This document shows, piece by piece, positions 34,101 through 39,443 of a stretch of 64,000 bases of DNA. The stretch lies in NCBI GenBank assembly GCA_040386155.1, contig JAZKFZ010000004.1:186001-250000 (forward strand), read 5' to 3'. The stretch is from M0103 sp040386155 (GTDB taxonomy: Bacteria > Bacteroidota > Bacteroidia > Flavobacteriales_D > Crocinitomicaceae). Each line of letters begins with the position of its first letter. The first letter of the stretch is position 1. Under the pieces are notes generated by a model. It was given only the letters and a program-made list of their open reading frames with translations, was not told where the DNA came from and did not search any database. The position numbers and the translations under genes are program-made.

Positions 34101-36847
34101 ACATTATCCATTAGACCAGCATACTGTGACGCTTGTGATCCATTATTGCCAATTACGAAAGAACTAGAATTTGATGTTGTGAACAAAGTAATAGCACTTC
34201 CAACTGGTTGTCCGTCTAAATACAATTGCGTTCCATTAGTCACACCCACTTGGAATGTCAATGCAACATGATGCCATTGATTATCATTCAAAGTAGCTCC
34301 AGTGAAGGTCGACGCTCCAGGCGTTCCACTTCCGGTCCAATTAAATGACATCAGCTGGTTGTTATTGAGAAATAATCCATAGTAAAACTCACGAACCACT
34401 AAACCTCTGAAACCAGTACCGGCATTTGAGGTTTTTATCCATGCTTCTAATGTTCCTGCAGAACCTAAACTTGTAATACTTGTATTCACAACATCATTTG
34501 TCCCATCAAAGTTGAGCGCATTTTGACATTCTATAACTGTGACAGCTAATCTAGTGGTACTTTCACAGGTATTATTTGTTTGGGAAGCATAATATGTTGT
34601 TCCAAAAGTTAATGCGGTAGATGTGATTAAAGGTGTTCCACCCGATGCTGAACTATACCAAAGTATGTTTGATCCTGTGACAGCAATAGTTGAGATGGTT
34701 GCACCGCCACATAATGTTTGAGCTGCCGATCCTGTAGGGGCGGATGGTGTTGGTGTAACGTAAACAACTGTAGCATAGCGCAAAGCACTTTCACAACTGT
34801 TGACAGTTTGTGAAGCATAGTAAGTGTTAGCTCCCGTCAATAAAGCTGTTGATGGAGAAAGAGCTGTTCCTCCTGTTGGTGTAGTATACCATTGTATGCT
34901 AGTTCCAGTTGCGGCTAGGTTTGCAACTGTACCTGAGTTACAGAAGTATTGAATTGATGGACCAAATGGAGCTGGACAAAGTGGAGCAGAACATACAAAT
35001 CCATTCACCCAATTGGAACTTGAACCGGTAAGTGCAAAGCCATTTAATGTTCCAGCGTTATTAAGTCCACTAAAATCGGAAAGGGAAGTGACACCTGTAT
35101 TTGTCAATCCTGCTTGTCCATGATTAAATGTGTAGGAACCTGATAAATTGGAATTGGAAACTGCCGAACAGTTATAGCTTGCATTAATTTCTGCTGGACT
35201 CAACGTTCGTTGCCATAGTTTTGCATTGTCGATTTGTCCTTGATAGTAGTTTCCAGTTGTTCCGTTGCAGCCAATTCTGAAAGAACTAGTGTTTGCATTT
35301 AGGAATAAAGTGATAGGAGCTCCGACAGCTTGACCATCAAGATACAATTGAGTACCATTTACTACACCTACTTGAACAGTCAAGGCAACATGATGCCATT
35401 GATTATCGTTAAGTGTAGCGCCAGTATAGGTTGTTGCTCCTATTGTTCCATTTGCCGACCAGTTAAAGGTCATTAACTGATTATCGTTTAAAAATAGGCC
35501 ATATTGAAATTCTCTAACTACAATTGCTCTAAAGCTAGTTCCAGCATTCGATGTTTTTATCCATGCTTCAATAGTTGCGTTATTTCCTAATGTAGTTTGA
35601 GGTAGTTGAACAAAATCATTTGTTCCGTCGAAACTCAACGAGTTCTCACATGCTTGCACAGTAACAGCAAAGCGACCAGCACTTTCACAACCATTTACAG
35701 TTTGAGAAGCATAATATGTGTTACCGATAGTAATTCCAGCAGTTGGAGCTAATGGTGAACCTCCTGATGCAGCCGCGTACCATTTAATAGAAGAACCTGT
35801 TGCAGTTAAATTGGAAACGATTGAGCCAACGCAAAGTGATTGAGTTGCTGAGCCAGTTGGTGTTGCAGGTAAAGGATAGATATTAACAAGAACAGGCAAA
35901 CGAGTACTACTTTCACAGCTATTCACAGTTTGGGTAGCATAATAAGTTGTACCAGTTACTAGAGGTGTGGATGGCGAAAGTGCTGCCCCTCCTGAAGCTG
36001 CTGCATACCATTGTATTGCTGTCCCAGTTGCAGAAAGATTCGCAATTGTTGCTGAAACACAGAAGTTTTGAGTCGTTAAACCAAATGGCGCGGGGCAAAG
36101 AGTAGCTTGACAAAAATATCCACTTACCCAATTAGAAGTTGCACCACTGAGGGTTAAATTAAGTACTAATCCATTATTCGATTGACCACTTAAATCAGTT
36201 AGGGAAGTTAATCCTGTATTGTTTCCTCCAGCGGTACCTTGATTGAAGTTATAATGTGCGTTTAACTTTTGGGTTGAAACGGGTATACAATTATAGCTGT
36301 TATTGATTTCGGTAGGAGTCAAAACACGTCCATATATTTTAACTTGATCGATTGAACCTTGAAAAAATTGACCTACCAAACCGTTTGTCCCAATTCTGAA
36401 ATCCGCAGCTTGTACATTTTCAAAATGAGTGAATGGTGATCCCACAGGAACACCATCTAGGTATAGTTGTGAACCATTGGAAACACCTGATTGAAATGTC
36501 AAGACAACTTGGTGCCAAAGATTATCATTCAAGGTTGCACCTGTGTAAGTAGTTGCTCCAGGAGTACCACTTCCTGTCCAATTGTAAGACATTAATTGAT
36601 TGCCGTTTAAGAAAATTCCGTAATGATGCTCACGGATAACTATTCCTCTGAAACCACTACCAGCATTAGTGGTTTTGATCCAAGCTTCTATTGTTCCTTG
36701 ACCAGGAATTGAATCGTGGATTTTTGTAGGTAAATCGACTCTGTCGTTCACGCCATCAAAATGCAGTGCATTTTCATTTTGTGCTTTAGCAGTGATTGAC
36801 AAAAAGGAGATAGCAGCTCCTAGTAGAATTTTTTTCAAGAATTTCAT
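31163..36847 (-). CDS. Giant LamG and Ig-like repeat surface protein, T9SS type A
   Basis: About 1894 residues from ATG 36847 (MKFLKKILLG..., signal peptide to AKAQ); an in-frame start ten codons earlier would put charged residues ahead of the signal. Three concanavalin-like LamG domains each begin ALHFDG/SLSFDG/ALNFDGTND and contain EAWIKT, WHHVALT and QLYLDG. Each of the first two is followed by two ~75-residue Ig-like repeats; the third is followed by ten in a row, 14 in all. The Ig unit reads PTG.A.QTFC...TVA.L.ATGTSIQWY....GGTAL...T.L.NGTTYYASQT..GCES..R.AV.V. A PKD-like domain and a type A sorting domain (VYPNPASTVINV, ending KFIKD) close it. Probably a long adhesin; ligand unknown. Confidence 0.92.
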   Translation of the reverse strand: MKFLKKILLGAAISFLSITAKAQNENALHFDGVNDRVDLPTKIHDSIPGQGTIEAWIKTTNAGSGFRGIVIREHHYGIFLNGNQLMSYNWTGSGTPGATTYTGATLNDNLWHQVVLTFQSGVSNGSQLYLDGVPVGSPFTHFENVQAADFRIGTNGLVGQFFQGSIDQVKIYGRVLTPTEINNSYNCIPVSTQKLNAHYNFNQGTAGGNNTGLTSLTDLSGQSNNGLVLNLTLSGATSNWVSGYFCQATLCPAPFGLTTQNFCVSATIANLSATGTAIQWYAAASGGAALSPSTPLVTGTTYYATQTVNSCESSTRLPVLVNIYPLPATPTGSATQSLCVGSIVSNLTATGSSIKWYAAASGGSPLAPTAGITIGNTYYASQTVNGCESAGRFAVTVQACENSLSFDGTNDFVQLPQTTLGNNATIEAWIKTSNAGTSFRAIVVREFQYGLFLNDNQLMTFNWSANGTIGATTYTGATLNDNQWHHVALTVQVGVVNGTQLYLDGQAVGAPITLFLNANTSSFRIGCNGTTGNYYQGQIDNAKLWQRTLSPAEINASYNCSAVSNSNLSGSYTFNHGQAGLTNTGVTSLSDFSGLNNAGTLNGFALTGSSSNWVNGFVCSAPLCPAPFGPSIQYFCNSGTVANLAATGTSIQWYTTPTGGTALSPSTALLTGANTYYASQTVNSCESALRYATVVYVTPTPSAPTGSAAQTLCGGATISTIAVTGSNILWYSSASGGTPLITSTALTFGTTYYASQTNNTCESTTRLAVTVIECQNALNFDGTNDVVNTSITSLGSAGTLEAWIKTSNAGTGFRGLVVREFYYGLFLNNNQLMSFNWTGSGTPGASTFTGATLNDNQWHHVALTFQVGVTNGTQLYLDGQPVGSAITLFTTSNSSSFVIGNNGSQASQYAGLMDNVKMWSRALSAGEINTTFNCGSPATTNLLASYNFNRGTAGQNNAGINSLTDNSGNSNNGTLLNFALNGVISNWVNGFDCLAQGCPTPTGSASQTFCNSATVANLTATGTAIQWYAAPTGGTALATGTALSNGTTYYATQTTGVCESSNRLAVTVTINAPLAPTGSTTQTFCNSGTVANLTATGTGIQWYAASTGGTALSNGTALSNGTTYYASQTISGCESTTRLAVTVTINSTLAPTGSASQSFCNSATVANLIATGTSIQWYAASTGGTALSIGTALSTGTTYYASQTFAGCESTMRFAVTVTINVTSTPTGTATQTFCNAATVANLTATGTSIQWYAASTGGTALAIGTTLSNGISYYATQTVGGCESANRLAVAVTINSPAAPTGAATQTFCGTVTLADLTISGSTITWYNASSGGTVLPSSTTAVNGTTYYASQTISSCESLNRLAITTNINAIPSAPTGAAAQTFCNSATVANLTATGTSIQWYAAPTGGTALSNGTVLSNGTTYYASQTSAGCESTSRFAVAVTIDTPIAPTGAATQDFCFSGTVADLSATGSSIQWYTAPTGGTALTSGTALSNGTYYASQTISGCESLNRLAVTITINAPSGPTGAASQTICGAGTLADLTVSGSNITWYDAASAGNTLGSGTTLADGVTYYASQTISSCESVNRLEVTVSIIAIPSAPTGDPAQTFCSNGMVMNLSATGSGLTWYPDATSTTPLNITTTLVNGATYYATQTPNGCESTDRLVVTVTINDPSAPTGDAQQSFCSSTILDDLIVSGTNVQWYTVQTGGTPLSGSLSLSNNNYYASQTVNGCESSTRLAVEVMITVLNNGVTQNGLDLTATQSGASYTWVDCNNSNQPIAGATAQTYTATANGSYAVIVEQNGCTLTSNCVAITTVDLDDIKTDLFRVYPNPASTVINVEMENASTIRVFDVSGKLLKELNGASIYTIDITDLTPGMYMIESAEGAKAKFIKD
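31610..33858 (-). repeat. Ten tandem Ig-like coding repeats, about 225 bp each
   Basis: The units keep near-identical stretches, such as the codons for QTFCNSATVANLTATGTSIQWY, in several neighbouring copies (clearest in the block 32.4-33.8 kb). That suggests recent expansion or gene conversion. Repeats 9, 12, 13 and 14 are more diverged. A likely spot for assembly collapse. Confidence 0.85.
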
Positions 36848-36910
36848 TTTACAACAATTGAGTGGTTTTTGTCGCAATATTAGAAATCTGGCGATTCAAT
36901 CACTATCAGG

Positions 36911-36942
36911 AATTTGTAAACAGCACGTTTGAGTTTGTAAAC
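36911..36942 (-). promoter_or_regulatory. Direct-repeat operator candidate (site C), LytTR-like geometry
   Basis: TTTGTAAAC at 36913-36921 and 36934-36942, a perfect 9-bp repeat with period 21 bp, 65 nt before the ATG at 36847 and 30 nt upstream of a -7-like box (TAATATTG on the minus strand, 36875-36882). The distal repeat runs straight into the terminator stem at 36946. Confidence 0.65.
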
Positions 36943-36945
36943 AAC

Positions 36946-36991
36946 AAAAAAGCCCCCCCCTTCGACTTCGCTCAGGGACCAGGGCTTTTTT
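36946..36991 (-). terminator. Terminator of the ELWxxDGT gene, with an interspersed repeat in its loop
   Basis: AAAAAAGCCC (36946-36955) pairs with GGGCTTTTTT (36982-36991). The loop contains CCCTTCGACTTCGCTCAGGGACC, the same repeat family as at 24.3 and 25.4 kb. Confidence 0.8.
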
Positions 36992-37014
36992 GATAAATAT
37001 AAATAATTGTGCTT

Positions 37015-38583
37015 TTATTCTTTAATAAACTTTACTGTTTGTCCTTCGGAAGTGCGGATGAAGTAAATACCTGGAGCGTATGTTGACACGTCTATCAAAT
37101 GATCTTGTTGAAAATCAGATGTTGTCAACACTGTTCCATTCAGATCGATAATTTTAAATTCTTCAGCAATTTCAAATTTAACCTGTAATTTTCCTTTGGT
37201 TGGGTTTGGAAAGATAATCATGTTATTTTCGATGTTATTTTCATCTAGATTTGCAGTTGAATTGTCTAATTTCCATAATCCTTTTTGAGCCGCATTACTG
37301 TGGTAAGCGTAAAAGTATAATACATTATTAGACTCTAGAAACAAACCAAGATATGAACCAACAGTTCCAGGATTAATGTCATAATACAATTCCGTTCCAA
37401 TTTCAGAACCATCACTAGCCCATAATTCAGGACCGGATAGGCCATCATCGGCATTAAAAAACAAGGTATTGTTGTATCCTATTAGACTTGTGGGATTAGA
37501 ACCAGCATCTACAGTTGTATTTATCTCTTTTACCAATTCTGTACCTGCCAATGTTCCATTTGTTTTATATAGCTCAAAATTGCTTGCAGATGATTTAGCA
37601 GTAAAATAAAGTAATCCATTGAAGCTATAAAAATATTGAGGAAAAGCATCACCAGTTAAATTTAGTTCTTTCACTAAGGTAGTACCACTGAAAGTACCGT
37701 CGCTCTTCCAGAGTTGTTTATTAGAATAGGACCCACCAGCGAAATATAAAAATCCATTGTGCAATCCAATGGGAGCACTATTATTTAATACTACTTGATC
37801 GTTCACATTAATTGTTCCTGCCTCTGTACCATCAGTTTTATAGAGATTAAATTGACCGGTAAAATCACCTAGCGGTCTTGCTATAAAATATAATTCACTA
37901 TTATATTCTATAAAACTTGTAGGAAAAGAAGGATTTGCAGTGCTCTGTCCAATATCTTTGACTAATACTGTTCCAGCTTCAGTTCCATCAGATTTAAATA
38001 ATTCTCTTGTTACCATGCCGTTAGCACCATCAAAAAAAAGCTCACCATTAAAATAGTATCCAAATTGGGGATGTGAACCTCCTGATCCTGGATTTAAATC
38101 CTTTATCATGATTGTTCCTACCTCAGTTCCATCAGATTTCCATAATTCAATTCCATTTACCCCGTCTGTAGCTGAGAAAAATAATGTATTATTTGCCCAG
38201 AGAAAAACGTAAGCATTTCCACCATTTCCATTTCCGGTTGGATTGATATCTTTTACTAGAGTAGTCCCCGCTGTTGTGCCATCACTTTTCCACAGTTCAT
38301 AACCTGCGTTTGCTTCATTGGCAAAGAAAAATAGCTGATTATTTGCGACACAAAGTTTATCAATGGAAATAAAGCTCTGAACAAGAGTAGTTCCAGCAGT
38401 AGTTCCATCACTTTTCCAAAGTTTATTGTCAGATCCCGAAATCTCAGTATAATAAACAAAGCCGTTCATTTCAACAATGGAGGAGATGTTGTTCGCTGAT
38501 TTTACAAATTCTGGTTGAGCTTGCGCCAAAGAAACACCCCACAATAAAAGTGATAATAGGGATAGTAGTAATTCTTTTTTCAT
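37015..38583 (-). CDS. ELWxxDGT-repeat secreted protein with T9SS type A sorting domain
   Basis: 522 residues from ATG 38583; an ATG three codons upstream (38592) is equally in frame. Signal peptide MKKELLLSLLSLLLWGVSLAQA. I count eight copies of the E-L-W-x-x-D-G-T motif or close variants (KLWKSDGTTAGTTLV, ELFKSDGTEAGTVLV, NLYKTDGTEAGT, ELWASDGSEIGT), spaced about 45-55 residues. This is the pattern of a beta-propeller-like family common in Bacteroidota. The sorting domain has IFPNPTKGKLQVKF and ends GIYFIRTSEGQTVKFIKE. First of the four cargo genes after the LytTR regulator. No catalytic motif recognised. Confidence 0.88.
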   Translation of the reverse strand: MKKELLLSLLSLLLWGVSLAQAQPEFVKSANNISSIVEMNGFVYYTEISGSDNKLWKSDGTTAGTTLVQSFISIDKLCVANNQLFFFANEANAGYELWKSDGTTAGTTLVKDINPTGNGNGGNAYVFLWANNTLFFSATDGVNGIELWKSDGTEVGTIMIKDLNPGSGGSHPQFGYYFNGELFFDGANGMVTRELFKSDGTEAGTVLVKDIGQSTANPSFPTSFIEYNSELYFIARPLGDFTGQFNLYKTDGTEAGTINVNDQVVLNNSAPIGLHNGFLYFAGGSYSNKQLWKSDGTFSGTTLVKELNLTGDAFPQYFYSFNGLLYFTAKSSASNFELYKTNGTLAGTELVKEINTTVDAGSNPTSLIGYNNTLFFNADDGLSGPELWASDGSEIGTELYYDINPGTVGSYLGLFLESNNVLYFYAYHSNAAQKGLWKLDNSTANLDENNIENNMIIFPNPTKGKLQVKFEIAEEFKIIDLNGTVLTTSDFQQDHLIDVSTYAPGIYFIRTSEGQTVKFIKE

Positions 38584-38640
38584 GTTTGTCATTTAAATTT
38601 TTGACGAAGATGGTTGAAAGACTATTAACTTGCTTAAACC

Positions 38641-38672
38641 AATTTGTAAACTGATGACTTGACTTTGTAAAC
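38641..38672 (-). promoter_or_regulatory. Direct-repeat operator candidate (site D), LytTR-like geometry
   Basis: TTTGTAAAC at 38643-38651 and 38664-38672 (perfect 9-bp repeat, period 21 bp), 59 nt before ATG 38583 and 30 nt upstream of CATCTTCG (38605-38612, minus strand). The -7-like box and the AT-rich leader that follows are almost the same as at site A. Confidence 0.65.
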
Positions 38673-38675
38673 AAC

Positions 38676-38695
38676 AAAAAACTATTTCAAATAGT
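38676..38695 (-). terminator. Weak terminator overlapping the end of the response-regulator gene
   Basis: On the minus strand ACTATTTGAAATAGT, which holds the last codons and TAG stop of the regulator gene, folds into a short AT hairpin followed by TTTTTT. The stem is only about five pairs, so readthrough into the cargo gene is possible. Confidence 0.45.
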
Positions 38696-39443
38696 CTAAC
38701 ACTCCTTGTTTTCGTTCACGTGAAATAGGAATATTTTGAGAACTCTTTAGCCGAAGTAAGCCACCTTCCGATTTTGAATACGACTGCACACATTTCATAT
38801 TCACGAGATAGGAGCGATGCGTTCGAACAAAATTAGGCGTGGAATCCAATACCGTTTCAAAATATTTGAGGTTTTTGGAAACGATTTTCGGTTTTTGATT
38901 CAGACATACAATGCGAACATAAGAGCCTTCTGCTTCAAAGTATTCAATGTCATCCAGCGCAAGGTATTCGAATCCTCCCTGAACAGGAATACTTAACACG
39001 GAAGCTTTTTCTTCATTCAAATTTTGAGATAATGCTCCCAGGCGCTCTACTGAATTTTTTAAGGAGGCAAATAACTTGATTTTTTCAACTGCTTCGATTA
39101 ATTGATCCTCTTGAATGGGTTTCAATAAGTAATCTATGGCTGAAAGTCGAAAGGCATTGATAGCATAAGAATTATAGGCAGTGGTAAAGACAACTTGACA
39201 TGAAACGTTTGTTGCTATTAATTCTTCCGCCATTTGAAGTCCAGACTTGCCTGGCATTTCTATATCTAAAAATACTACATCTGGCTCATGAGTGTTGATT
39301 AAAGCCAAACCTTCAGCAACATTTTCTGCTTCACCTAACAAAGTGACTTCTGGACAAAGATCCTCCAACATCAAACGCAACAATTTGCGCGCTTGCAGCG
39401 AATCATCCACTATAATTGCTTTTATGCTTCCTTTTTCAGACAT
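38682..39443 (-). CDS. LytTR-family response regulator
   Basis: 253 residues from ATG 39443 (MSEKGSIKAIIVDDS), chosen because family members start just before the receiver domain; the frame is open further upstream. Receiver domain: acidic pair VDD near residues 11-12, phospho-acceptor D60 in VVFLDIEMPGKSG, Thr in VVFTTAYN, Lys in LLKPI. The C-terminal ~100 residues are a LytTR DNA-binding domain (IEYFEAEGSYVRIV, FVRTHRSYLVN, LRLKSSQNIPISRERK). It overlaps the sensor kinase gene by 8 nt (ATGTCTGA). Four cargo genes with LytTR-like direct-repeat sites follow, making them the obvious candidate targets. Confidence 0.95.
   Translation of the reverse strand: MSEKGSIKAIIVDDSLQARKLLRLMLEDLCPEVTLLGEAENVAEGLALINTHEPDVVFLDIEMPGKSGLQMAEELIATNVSCQVVFTTAYNSYAINAFRLSAIDYLLKPIQEDQLIEAVEKIKLFASLKNSVERLGALSQNLNEEKASVLSIPVQGGFEYLALDDIEYFEAEGSYVRIVCLNQKPKIVSKNLKYFETVLDSTPNFVRTHRSYLVNMKCVQSYSKSEGGLLRLKSSQNIPISRERKQGVLDYLK

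Noticed and set aside
33891..34271. A plus-strand open frame of 126 residues inside the LamG/Ig giant gene
   Set aside because: Antisense to a well-defined LamG domain, with no recognisable motif and no promoter or start context.
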